The notes under the pieces were generated by a model that worked only from the letters and a program-made list of their open reading frames with translations, did no database searches and was not told the origin of the DNA. Positions 36,390 to 45,563 of a DNA stretch of 64,000 bases are shown piece by piece. Each line of letters opens with the position of its first letter. Position 1 is the stretch's first letter. Position numbers and translations under genes: made by a program. Source of the stretch: Porphyromonadaceae bacterium W3.11 (GTDB lineage: Bacteria > Bacteroidota > Bacteroidia > Bacteroidales > Porphyromonadaceae); assembly GCA_030434245.1 (NCBI GenBank), contig JAUISX010000001.1, positions 496,001-560,000 on the forward strand, read 5' to 3'.

Positions 36390-38753
36390 ATGAAAAACTA
36401 TAGAAAAGGGGTATTATACCTCATACTTCTATTCCTTTCATACACTGCTATGGCAGATGAGGGACTACTCTTGCATGGAGTGATCTATGACAAGAGTGGT
36501 CTCCCTCTGCCAAGAGCGGTGGTCACAGCAGAGGGGGAGGTTAAGAAGGTCGCTATAGCGGATCAGAATGGTGTCTATCAACTGTATCTGCCAAGTGGTA
36601 AATATGACTTGAAGATACAGTTTGTTAACTTCGTTACGATTAAGAAAAAGATAGAGCTTAAGCGTAGCATGAAGTTAGACTTCGTACTACAGGAGGATTC
36701 AGAAATGCTTGATGAGGTTACGGTCTATGCTGATGCCTCACAGCAAATCATTCAGAAAAAGACATTCTCTGCTATCAGTCTTGACGTCTCCCCTATTACA
36801 GCATCTTTGATTGACCTAAGCACACTAATCAATAAAAGTAGCGGTGTTAAACTGAGGGAATCAGGTGGTGTAGGGTCAGACTTCAACTTAACTATTAATG
36901 GATTAGGGGGGAATGCCATACAATATTTTATAGACGGTGTACCACTTAGCTCTATGGGTAGTGGTATCTCAATAGCCAACCTACCTGTAAATCTAGTAGA
37001 CAAGGTCGAGATCTATAAGGGAGTGGTACCACCTGAATTAGGGATGGATGCTCTTGGGGGAGCTATCAATATCATCACTAAGCGGAGTCTTGATAATTAT
37101 CTAGATGTATCCCTGGGAGCTGGCTCATTTGGGACTTTCAATAGTAATGCATCAGGTCAATATATGGTGGGGCGTTCGGGATTAACGATACGTCCTGCGA
37201 TTTCATACAGCTATGCTAAAAATGATTATATCATGAAGGATGTAGAGGTATGGGATAAGGATGCAGAAGAATATGTGCTAAAGGATCTTCCCCGATTTCA
37301 TGATGGGTATCGCTCATTTTTAGGTCAGTTGGAAGTGGGCTATAAGGACACTTACTGGGCTGACGACGCATTCATAGGGGGTAGCTATTCAGATGTATAT
37401 AAAGAGATACAAACAGGGGTGCAGCAAACTGTGGTGATCGGTGAAGCTAACCGATCAAAAAAGGCCTTGAGGCTATTAGCCAGATATAATAAAAGGGATC
37501 TTTTTCTTGACGGTGTCTCAACCTCTCTTCATGTTTCTTATACGCAGGATCACTCGATATTAACAGATACCTGCTATAGGAGTTATTCTTGGGATGGCAG
37601 TTATGTAAAGCGTGCATACAGCGAAGTCACAGGGAGAGGGAAGTCTATACGTCATACCGTTAGGCCTCAACTTGTAGGGCGTGCTAACATCTCATACGCT
37701 CCCTCAGCTGAGAATGCGATAACCTTTACCTATTCATTATCAAGTATTGATAATCGCCGGTACGATGATTATGACACAGAATTTATAGAAACAAATGACC
37801 GTCTTACCAAACATATCATGGGCTTGGCATATAGCCATAGCTTCTATGACGAGAGGTTGCTTGCTAATCTATTTCTGAAAGAATATCTCTATAAGGCTGA
37901 AATTAATCAAAAGGATTTTGCTTGGATCACTGGGGCAAATGACATTGTTCCGAAAACGACTCATAACTATTTGGGATATGGACTTGGTAGTCGTTATTCA
38001 TTTTCCCCTGCCTTTGCCATCAAACTTTCGTACGAAAAGGCTGTACGACTACCTATGACTAGAGAGTTACTGGGTAATGGGGAGACTATTTATGCTAATC
38101 TTAAGCTTAAACCAGAGATCGCAAATAATCTCAACCTCTCCACATTTGGAAATTCGTCTATTTATGATGGACATATCATTAGGTACGAAACCAATCTATT
38201 CATGAGAAAAGTCACGAATTATATTCATCGAGTAGTCATTGATGAAAGACAATCTCAGTACAATAATGTAGGAGCAGCTACAGTTTGGGGTGGCGAGGCA
38301 GAGCTGAGTTATGAGTATAATCGACTGTTTAATCTGACCATTAATGCTACCTATCTAGAAGAGAGAAATAAGACTCGCCTAGATAAGTGGGGCCACCCGA
38401 GTGTGACCTATAATAACCGTATGCCGAACAGGCCTTACCTCTATGGAAACGTCATTGCTGGTGCAAACATTAGGAATCCCATGGGTCTGAAGGATCATCG
38501 AATTAAGTTGGATCTCTCCTACAGCTATATCCATTCTTTCTTCCTGACCTGGGAAGCTTTTGGAACGAAAGAAAGCAAAGCGACGATCCCTAGTCAGAGC
38601 ATAGTTAATGGAGGAATAACTTGGTTTTTCCCAAAGGACAAGTACTCTATCTCTCTTCAAGGTAGCAACCTTCTGGATAATCGTCTATATGACAATTTTA
38701 TGTTACAAAAGCCGGGGCGAGCATTTTACTGTAAACTCCAACTATTTATTTAA
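36390..38753 (+). CDS. TonB-dependent receptor with carboxypeptidase-like domain, XusA-like
   Basis: 787 residues. Signal peptide ending TAMA, CarboxypepD_reg-like domain (LHGVIYDKSGLPLPRAVVTA), plug (MLDEVTVYADASQQ; VEIYKGVVPPELGMDALGGA) and barrel ending CKLQLFI. Position upstream of a DUF4374 lipoprotein and a PepSY membrane protein matches the xusABC arrangement known for siderophore scavenging in Bacteroides. It starts 10 bp after ihtB, so all five genes probably form one operon. Confidence 0.83.
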   Translation: MKNYRKGVLYLILLFLSYTAMADEGLLLHGVIYDKSGLPLPRAVVTAEGEVKKVAIADQNGVYQLYLPSGKYDLKIQFVNFVTIKKKIELKRSMKLDFVLQEDSEMLDEVTVYADASQQIIQKKTFSAISLDVSPITASLIDLSTLINKSSGVKLRESGGVGSDFNLTINGLGGNAIQYFIDGVPLSSMGSGISIANLPVNLVDKVEIYKGVVPPELGMDALGGAINIITKRSLDNYLDVSLGAGSFGTFNSNASGQYMVGRSGLTIRPAISYSYAKNDYIMKDVEVWDKDAEEYVLKDLPRFHDGYRSFLGQLEVGYKDTYWADDAFIGGSYSDVYKEIQTGVQQTVVIGEANRSKKALRLLARYNKRDLFLDGVSTSLHVSYTQDHSILTDTCYRSYSWDGSYVKRAYSEVTGRGKSIRHTVRPQLVGRANISYAPSAENAITFTYSLSSIDNRRYDDYDTEFIETNDRLTKHIMGLAYSHSFYDERLLANLFLKEYLYKAEINQKDFAWITGANDIVPKTTHNYLGYGLGSRYSFSPAFAIKLSYEKAVRLPMTRELLGNGETIYANLKLKPEIANNLNLSTFGNSSIYDGHIIRYETNLFMRKVTNYIHRVVIDERQSQYNNVGAATVWGGEAELSYEYNRLFNLTINATYLEERNKTRLDKWGHPSVTYNNRMPNRPYLYGNVIAGANIRNPMGLKDHRIKLDLSYSYIHSFFLTWEAFGTKESKATIPSQSIVNGGITWFFPKDKYSISLQGSNLLDNRLYDNFMLQKPGRAFYCKLQLFI

Positions 38754-38770
38754 CTAACTATATAAAAATA

Positions 38771-40039
38771 ATGAAAACAAAAAAATCACTTTTAATATTA
38801 TTACTAGCATCATTTATAGCAGTATTAGCTACATCTTGCGACTCCAAGGACTCTTCTCAACCTGATGAGAATCCATTTGATAGCAAAGAGATGCTATATC
38901 ATGTATGGGTACCAATTAATTCAGAAACCGCCATGGGGGGAGATAACTTCATCGTTCACGCCCGTAAAGATCTCACCACAGGTACCATTAATTCACAGGG
39001 TGCAGGTAAAGATGTCTCAACAGTATTGAATGCTTATTTTATCGTCAAGGATAGAAATTACTACACCATAAATAAGGCAAAGCAATTTGCGATGTATGAC
39101 TCAAAACTAAATGAAGTCAAAAAGATCCCGATGCCAAACATCAAGGAACGCTTCTTCTGCCATGCCTGGATTAATGACAATACACTTGTATTGATGGGCT
39201 CAAATGGAGAGAAGGACGCAGTCAACTGGGTTAAGATTGACACCAAGAAGATGAGAATTTTGTCTGAGGGTATCTTGGCTCTAAAAGCCCCTGCTGACGA
39301 CGAAAAAATCAGCTCATCAGGAATGCTTGCATATCGTAAGAACGATAATAAGCTGATGTACACCTATGAATACAAAGCAAAGAAAGGAATGCTTTCTAAA
39401 AACCATCAATTTCATCTGGCGTTCATCAACCCCGAAGATATGAGTATCGAAAAGGTGGTGACTGAAAACCGTGCTGAATTTATGGCTTCAACTGCTTATG
39501 GTGAGCTACGTCAAGATAAATCCTTTATGACTAAGAATGGGGATTATTACATCGCATGTAACTCAACATACGAAGGTGCAAGCTCTTATACTCAGCAGCA
39601 TGGTGCCTTATTGAGAGTAAACGCTGGAGAGATGGACTTTGATAAGACTTACAATGGTTATACCGCCGAAAGGGGTAAAATTATCACGGTGAATAACTTA
39701 TTCAATGGGAAAGCTCTGCTTTATATGCAAGATCCAGTCTTCGCTACCCCTGATAATCCTGAATGGAATCACAAAACAAATCCTTATGTATTCTATTGGA
39801 TTGTGTTGGACTTAAAGACAGGAGAGTATCATCACCTCAAGGATATTCCTTTCTCTGCAGGTAATTTCTCACAGTTAGCAGTGATTTATCGTAACAAAGC
39901 ATATATCGGTACAAATGCCTCTGATGGGACAACAAAAATTTATATCTATGATATAAATACTGGGAAAGTTAGCCAAGGTTCTAACCTTGCAGAAGGCTTC
40001 AAGGTGGAACGTCTAGTACTTCTAGAGGACGAAAAGTAA
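38771..40039 (+). CDS. DUF4374-type beta-propeller lipoprotein, XusB-like
   Basis: 422 residues. Lipoprotein signal with Cys23 (LATSC), then a repetitive beta-rich domain with blades such as FCHAWINDNTLVLMGSNGEK and YKNKAYIG-like YRNKAYIGTNASDGTTKIYI, as expected for a surface propeller. In Bacteroides thetaiotaomicron the equivalent XusB binds ferric enterobactin at the cell surface. It lies between receptor and PepSY genes with 17- and 7-bp gaps. Its ligand here is unknown. Confidence 0.8.
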   Translation: MKTKKSLLILLLASFIAVLATSCDSKDSSQPDENPFDSKEMLYHVWVPINSETAMGGDNFIVHARKDLTTGTINSQGAGKDVSTVLNAYFIVKDRNYYTINKAKQFAMYDSKLNEVKKIPMPNIKERFFCHAWINDNTLVLMGSNGEKDAVNWVKIDTKKMRILSEGILALKAPADDEKISSSGMLAYRKNDNKLMYTYEYKAKKGMLSKNHQFHLAFINPEDMSIEKVVTENRAEFMASTAYGELRQDKSFMTKNGDYYIACNSTYEGASSYTQQHGALLRVNAGEMDFDKTYNGYTAERGKIITVNNLFNGKALLYMQDPVFATPDNPEWNHKTNPYVFYWIVLDLKTGEYHHLKDIPFSAGNFSQLAVIYRNKAYIGTNASDGTTKIYIYDINTGKVSQGSNLAEGFKVERLVLLEDEK

Positions 40040-40046
40040 TCTTGAT

Positions 40047-41513
40047 ATGATGCGGATTATTCGCAAAGTACATGCATTTTTGGGAGCTTTGCTCTCTCTA
40101 CTTTTTTTGATATGGTTCCTGTCTGGATTTATGATGATGTTCACATCATTTCCTCGACTCGGAGGTAAAGACGCGAAACATAAGACTGAGATTGATGGAG
40201 AGGGATTGCCTTCCATAGAAAAAATTCTGAGTTGCTTGCCTGAAGGTGAGCAACTCAGCTCATTTAGGCTCACAACCATCGAAGATAAGCCTGTACTAGA
40301 TTTAAAGACGCCTAATGCACACTATCTTCTCAGTGCTGATTCTTTATTAAAACCTATTGAAAGCAAGGTCAGTGGTGAGTGGATCATCTCTTATGCTGAA
40401 CGTTGGAGTAGCTATCCTATTATGGGCATAGACACACTACGGACATTAGATGCTTGGACACCATACTCTTCTCTAAAAAAGGAATTGCCTATATATCGTT
40501 TTAGATATTCAGATCCAAAGAAAACGTATCTTTATATCTCTTCAAAAAGTGGAGAGCCTCTACAAACCTGCACTAAAACGCAGAGGATTAAATCATCGTT
40601 AGGAACAATTCCTCACATGTTATATTTCTGGCAACTGCGTCAAAATAGAGATTTGTGGTTATTGATAGTAAGTATCTTAGCTGGACTCGGTGCGATCATG
40701 ACCTTGACTGGACTGATTGTGGGAGTACAGGTCTATGTTCAAAAGTATAAAAGAAGTGGACAACTAAGGTCTCCATACAAAAAGAAGGCATACAAATGGC
40801 ATCATATCTTTGGGACTATATTTGGCTTTTTTGTGATGATGTTTGCTTTAAGTGGTATGATGTCTCTGAATGACCTGCCCGAATGGATGGTAAAGCAACA
40901 CAATCCACACCTCAAGAATGAGATCCGAAAGAAAGACAAACTCGAGATTCAGTCATTCCTCGCGTCGGATTACAGAGACCTCATGAAGCTAAAGAACGTC
41001 CAAGAGATCACTTTTCAACAGTTTGCACAGACTCCTTACTTTATCGTTATTCACTCTGGAGAGGAGAGCCAATATAGACTCTCTTCTGATGGAAAGATCA
41101 CACCACTATTCTTTTCTGAAGATGAGGTTAAAAAAAGAATCGCAAGACATTTAGACTCCACGATGGAGATAGAATTGATGCAAGAATATGATAACTATTA
41201 CTGTAGTACCAGTGGAAAATCGGAATTACCAATATATCGTATTAAGGCGAATGACCCCGATAAGAGTATCATATATGTCAGTCCAACGACTGGATACACT
41301 AGGTATTATAACACATCGGGAAGAGTCAAAAAATGGATTTATCCAGCTTTTCATAGCTTAAGATTTAAATTTTTTGCAAATCATCCAACTTTCCGAATGG
41401 TACTAATGATGATTTTAGTCCTTGGAGGAAGCATAGTTTCAGCTACTGGCGTCTGGATGGGTATAAAATACTATTATAGAGCTTATCGTCGAATGAGCAA
41501 ACGTAAGAGATAA
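40047..41513 (+). CDS. PepSY-domain inner-membrane protein, XusC-like
   Basis: 488 residues with about four membrane segments: FLGALLSLLFLIWFLSGFMM at the N-terminus, LLIVSILAGLGAIMTLTGLI near 205-230, WHHIFGTIFGFFVMMFALSG near 250-270, and ILVLGGSIVSATGVWMGI near the C-terminus. Two PepSY-like extracytoplasmic regions lie between them. Proteins of this type (FoxB/XusC) are thought to reduce or release iron from chelates in the periplasm. It is the last gene of the operon, followed by a strong terminator. Confidence 0.83.
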   Translation: MMRIIRKVHAFLGALLSLLFLIWFLSGFMMMFTSFPRLGGKDAKHKTEIDGEGLPSIEKILSCLPEGEQLSSFRLTTIEDKPVLDLKTPNAHYLLSADSLLKPIESKVSGEWIISYAERWSSYPIMGIDTLRTLDAWTPYSSLKKELPIYRFRYSDPKKTYLYISSKSGEPLQTCTKTQRIKSSLGTIPHMLYFWQLRQNRDLWLLIVSILAGLGAIMTLTGLIVGVQVYVQKYKRSGQLRSPYKKKAYKWHHIFGTIFGFFVMMFALSGMMSLNDLPEWMVKQHNPHLKNEIRKKDKLEIQSFLASDYRDLMKLKNVQEITFQQFAQTPYFIVIHSGEESQYRLSSDGKITPLFFSEDEVKKRIARHLDSTMEIELMQEYDNYYCSTSGKSELPIYRIKANDPDKSIIYVSPTTGYTRYYNTSGRVKKWIYPAFHSLRFKFFANHPTFRMVLMMILVLGGSIVSATGVWMGIKYYYRAYRRMSKRKR

Positions 41514-41548
41514 GACATTTTATACTATATGCTCATCTATAAATTTTC

Positions 41549-41592
41549 AGGCTTCTATCTCATAAAGAAATAGAAGCCTGCAATTTTTTTTA
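41549..41592 (+). terminator. Terminator of the iht/xus operon
   Basis: CAGGCTTCTA (41549-41558) and TAGAAGCCTG (41571-41580) form a 10-bp stem followed by CAATTTTTTTTAG. It ends the plus-strand operon 35 bp after its last stop codon. Confidence 0.9.
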
Positions 41593-41651
41593 GTTCCTAC
41601 GCTAGCTAATTATACTTACAATAGTTAACTCGTAGAAATTAAGTATTTCTA

Positions 41652-42815
41652 TCACTTCTTATTCTCATTCAAAGAAGTTTTAAGGTCTTTAAAGAAGGGC
41701 TTAACAAATACCCAGCCCACTGATACTACAAATCCTAGAAGGATAAATACGAATATAATAAACCCTCTTCTTGGAGCACTTTTTTCGTGAGGTACCACAA
41801 CTGGGTCAATAACCGTAAGCACAGGTGCTGATTCTTTAACCGAAATCTTAGACTGCTCAAGTTGCTTTGCCAATTCATTATACACCGTATAAGCAACATC
41901 ATACTCCGCACTTAATCTCCGCTGTGTAGCTTGAGCGGTAGCAGTAGCTAGATTACGATTGGCATCTTGGAATGTAGCAAGCCTACTTTGCTTCTCCATA
42001 AAATCCTTATGTGCTCTGTCATAACTTTCTTGTACAAACTCAAGATTGTCTTGCTGCTTTTGGCTCTTATATCTCGTAACATAACGTTCCAGTGTCAAAT
42101 ATAGATTTTCAGCTATAGCAGCAGTTGCTTCGGGTTCAGAAAAACTATAGCCTAAGGTTATATAACCATCTTTCTCATTATAGCTGAAAGATATATTGTC
42201 GTTAATGACCGATAAAACGCTTCTTTCTTTCTCAGATATGGAGATTGTATTATTAGTAGTACTATCATGTTGAATTACATCTGAGCTACTATCGGACTTC
42301 CTTAATGAAGAAAAAATCAATCCTGGTAAACCAATGGTATATTTCTTAATGCCTCCTATTATATTTACAGGCTGATACTCTTTATTAGTATAGTAGTCAT
42401 AAAGAGAAATGGTATGCCCTGATGATTTCTCTACAACTATGGGAGTATTCATAATATCTTTTCGGAAAGGGACACTCTTGATAATTTGCGGATACACAGA
42501 AGGCGAAAGAGATTCTCCAGAAGCTGATGAACCCAAATTGGCACCCATCATTGATGCAATACCGCCCAAACTTCCACCATTTCCCTTTGCTCCAGACTGT
42601 GGGACCAGAATAGACTGAGATGTATAAGATACAGGAGAAGTGAAAGCCACAAATATCCCTATCAACGTAAAGATGCCTGTAAAGATTAAAATGAACTTAC
42701 GTTGCAGCCAGACCTTACCAATCAGTTCTTTTATATCAATCTCTTCTTCATACCTATCCTCGCCATATGCTTTTGACTTATAATATGGATCAGACGTATT
42801 TAAATTATCATTCAT
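41652..42815 (-). CDS. Wzz-family polysaccharide chain-length/co-polymerase protein
   Basis: 387 residues with two membrane segments (FILIFTGIFTLIGIFVAF about 41-58, and FIIFVFILLGFVVSVGWVFV about 352-371) bracketing a periplasmic helical domain. The domain has a coiled-coil region around 240-320. It has no C-terminal tyrosine-kinase domain. The protein probably works with the downstream-of-promoter Wza-like exporter, 29 bp upstream on the same transcript, in capsule or O-polysaccharide assembly. Confidence 0.87.
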   Translation of the reverse strand: MNDNLNTSDPYYKSKAYGEDRYEEEIDIKELIGKVWLQRKFILIFTGIFTLIGIFVAFTSPVSYTSQSILVPQSGAKGNGGSLGGIASMMGANLGSSASGESLSPSVYPQIIKSVPFRKDIMNTPIVVEKSSGHTISLYDYYTNKEYQPVNIIGGIKKYTIGLPGLIFSSLRKSDSSSDVIQHDSTTNNTISISEKERSVLSVINDNISFSYNEKDGYITLGYSFSEPEATAAIAENLYLTLERYVTRYKSQKQQDNLEFVQESYDRAHKDFMEKQSRLATFQDANRNLATATAQATQRRLSAEYDVAYTVYNELAKQLEQSKISVKESAPVLTVIDPVVVPHEKSAPRRGFIIFVFILLGFVVSVGWVFVKPFFKDLKTSLNENKK

Positions 42816-42844
42816 AACTCCAAACTAAATAAAAAGAGATTAAC

Positions 42845-45223
42845 TTACTTGAATATATTCAATAAGACCATTGCAAGAGTAGCTACGGAAGTTGTCATTC
42901 CTAAAATAGACTGCACTGACATAGGCTCTCTATCAGGCTTTTCAGGAACGATAATCTCGCAACCTGGCTCTATCTTTGCCCATCTTCCTGCAGAGACCTT
43001 CCCATTCATATATACTACATATGGCTTATTCTTCATCGCTAAGCGAGAGTAGCCACCAGCTTGCTTAACATACCCATATAAAGACATCCCTTTCTTGTAA
43101 GTCACAGTATTAGGATATAGGACACCTCCAGAAATCTTGACAGTCCCTGAATAAGTAGGGATCGTTAAGACATCACCTGCTTGCAAAATAAGGTCATCAT
43201 CTCCACCTGGATTCTCCAGTGCTTTTTCTAAATTGATTCCAACATACTGCGTAGAGAAGTTAGGACCTGTTTCTAACATCGTTGAATCCTTTTCTACTTT
43301 TGTACTGGCCTCAATAGCTTGTAGTGCACGAGCTTTCTCCTCTTCTGTTAATCGTCTCATTAATTTAGCACCCTTAATATAAGCATTATCTTTCAAGCCT
43401 CCAGCTCTTTCAATAATCGAAGATAGGCGTTCATCCTTGGACTTCTTGGCATACTGACCAGCAAATAAAACTTCGCCTTGCACATAAATATTCTCTTGCA
43501 CTTCATAACTTGGAGACTTACGTACAACCACTTGATCATATGGCTTGAGCGTAAATTCTTTCACATCCTTAGTCATTAATCCGTCCTTCAAAGAGAGATT
43601 AAAAACTTCACTTGTACTACTAGATGTCGTAATACCTGAAGGGTCTTTTATTCGACGATAAACATCAACTCTAGCAGTTGAAGCGGCCTCAGTAAGTCCT
43701 CCTGCTCTTAAAATAATATCCTCTACAGAAAGGTTATCAGCATAACTATATTCACCTGGGTTACGGACCTGACCACCGACATATACTGTATAACTATCTT
43801 CCAGGTTCAATACTGATGGCACATATAGACGGTCATTCTTTTTCAATTTTATATCTGGCACTTTATTGGACATAAGAGCCACAAGATCAATAGACTCTAC
43901 TGTAGTTGTAAGGTCTTCATTCTCACGATAAAGAAGTGCTCTATACAAATAAGCATCTCCAGTGGTCCCTTGTGCTATTTTCAAAAGGTCCTTTAGAGTC
44001 TGTACCTCACTTCCGATGGCATATTTTCCAGGACGATATACAGCACCTGTGATTTCAATAGAATTAGAATACTCATTTAAAATATCTCCAACCTCTACGA
44101 TATCTCCATCTTTTAAATTAAAGTGCTTATACTGAGAGCTATTAACCGTGAAAGACTCCATACCATCATCCCCTTTACGATCGAGAGATACGTTCTTCTT
44201 AAATGCTTTTCCGGCAAAACCACCAGCAAAGCGTATCAAATCATTAAGCGTTTCATCCTCACGCATCTCGTATCTCATGGGACGCTTAACTTCTCCTTTA
44301 ATCTGAGCTAAAATACCATAAGGATTGATTTTGACAATATCACCATCTTTCAAACTAATATCCTTCATATTATTACCATTCATTAAGTAATCATATAGGT
44401 CAATAGTCTCGATAGCTCTACCATTTCTATAAACTTGAATATTACGCAAACTACCTATAGAGTTTGGTCCTCCGGCTGAATAAAGAGCATGAAAAGCGGT
44501 AGCAAATGAAGTTAAGGTATATGTCCCAGGTTGAACAACTTCCCCCATAACATTCACTTTAATAGTACGTGTATTTCCAACAGAGACAGCTAAAAAGGTA
44601 TATGGATCAGAAGAATCTAAGTCAGAGTAGATAATAGAAAACGCATCTCGAATACGAGCAGTAGCTCGTTCTACACTCATGCCACTAACCTCTATTCTAC
44701 CCAATCCAGATACGTTAATATAACCATCAGGAGCAATCACTGTATTGACATTCAATTCAGAATCTCCCCAAACATCAATAATAATTTCATCTCCAGGACC
44801 AAGAATATAGTTGGCTGGTGTGGGCATATTCATGTTAGGAGCAAAGGTAAGAGATGACTGACTAAAAAAGTCGTATCCAAATACACGCATCGGCTTAGGC
44901 ATATTCTCTTGGGGATTATTATCTATGGTTTTTGCAACTGAAGTCACATCATTCATTTCAGAACGTATCCCCTGAGTATTATCTTTAATGGTTGTTACTG
45001 GCGACACATTAAAATCAGAACCCTCATACTTCGCTCTAATACGTTGTAACTGAGCCATGGACACACCTTTCTTAGTCAACTCCTGGAATATTTGTGTCTG
45101 TGACATCCCTGCTTCTTTATAACGCTTTGCTTCTATCAGAACCTGATCATCGCTGATCTGTCCAAAGACATTGGCACTAGCTAATAGAAGTAGCCCTACA
45201 AACAGTACAATTTTCTTATACAT
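42845..45223 (-). CDS. Wza-like outer-membrane polysaccharide export protein with SLBB repeats
   Basis: 792 residues. Signal peptide (IVLFVGLLLLASANVFGQ), an N-terminal helical region, a poly_export domain beginning NYILGPGDEIIIDVWGD near residue 135, then several SLBB domains (VNVMGEVVQPGTYTL; IEITGAVYRPGKYAIG; VYVGGQVRNPGEYSY; IYVQGEVLFAGQYAK; VKISGGVLYPNTVTY) and a hydrophobic C-terminal segment. It is longer than E. coli Wza, which is normal in Bacteroidota. No glycosyltransferases flank the pair, so the polymer is unknown. It has a well-formed promoter. Confidence 0.9.
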   Translation of the reverse strand: MYKKIVLFVGLLLLASANVFGQISDDQVLIEAKRYKEAGMSQTQIFQELTKKGVSMAQLQRIRAKYEGSDFNVSPVTTIKDNTQGIRSEMNDVTSVAKTIDNNPQENMPKPMRVFGYDFFSQSSLTFAPNMNMPTPANYILGPGDEIIIDVWGDSELNVNTVIAPDGYINVSGLGRIEVSGMSVERATARIRDAFSIIYSDLDSSDPYTFLAVSVGNTRTIKVNVMGEVVQPGTYTLTSFATAFHALYSAGGPNSIGSLRNIQVYRNGRAIETIDLYDYLMNGNNMKDISLKDGDIVKINPYGILAQIKGEVKRPMRYEMREDETLNDLIRFAGGFAGKAFKKNVSLDRKGDDGMESFTVNSSQYKHFNLKDGDIVEVGDILNEYSNSIEITGAVYRPGKYAIGSEVQTLKDLLKIAQGTTGDAYLYRALLYRENEDLTTTVESIDLVALMSNKVPDIKLKKNDRLYVPSVLNLEDSYTVYVGGQVRNPGEYSYADNLSVEDIILRAGGLTEAASTARVDVYRRIKDPSGITTSSSTSEVFNLSLKDGLMTKDVKEFTLKPYDQVVVRKSPSYEVQENIYVQGEVLFAGQYAKKSKDERLSSIIERAGGLKDNAYIKGAKLMRRLTEEEKARALQAIEASTKVEKDSTMLETGPNFSTQYVGINLEKALENPGGDDDLILQAGDVLTIPTYSGTVKISGGVLYPNTVTYKKGMSLYGYVKQAGGYSRLAMKNKPYVVYMNGKVSAGRWAKIEPGCEIIVPEKPDREPMSVQSILGMTTSVATLAMVLLNIFK

Positions 45224-45261
45224 ATTACTTTTATTTGAAAATTTAATCCAATAAATACTTG

Positions 45262-45292
45262 CAAAATTAAAGATTTATATCTATTACTGCAA
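45262..45292 (-). promoter_or_regulatory. Promoter of the polysaccharide-export gene pair
   Basis: On the minus strand TAATTTTG (45269-45262) and TTG (45292-45290) are spaced 20 bp apart, about 40 bp upstream of the start codon. Confidence 0.7.
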
Positions 45293-45481
45293 GCCATTAA
45301 AATATTTATAGCTAAACTTAATAAGGATTGTTGATAAACAAAATAAATATCTCTTTTTTCAGATGATCAATCCCTTTCTTAATATCTCTCCCACATCAAT
45401 CTTAGGCTGAAATAAATCATATTATACACGATGTCTAAAAAAGAGAATAACCCCCATTTTAAATATATTCTAAAAATCTAT
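45293..45481. other. AT-rich spacer between the export promoter and the cdsB terminator
   Basis: Part of the 340-bp gap between two minus-strand units. Nothing recognisable beyond the promoter and terminator listed on either side. Confidence 0.55.
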
Positions 45482-45535
45482 AAAAAAAGGGTATGCCCCA
45501 CAACGAATCCTAACGCTGTATGGTCATACCCTTTC
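45482..45535 (-). terminator. Terminator of the cysteine desulfidase-like gene
   Basis: AAAGGGTATG (45486-45495) pairs with CATACCCTTT (45525-45534), with GCCCCA... in the loop side. The minus strand reads into TTTTTTTA. Confidence 0.8.
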
Positions 45536-45563
45536 ACTGATGTTTATAATATATTCTTTTTTA

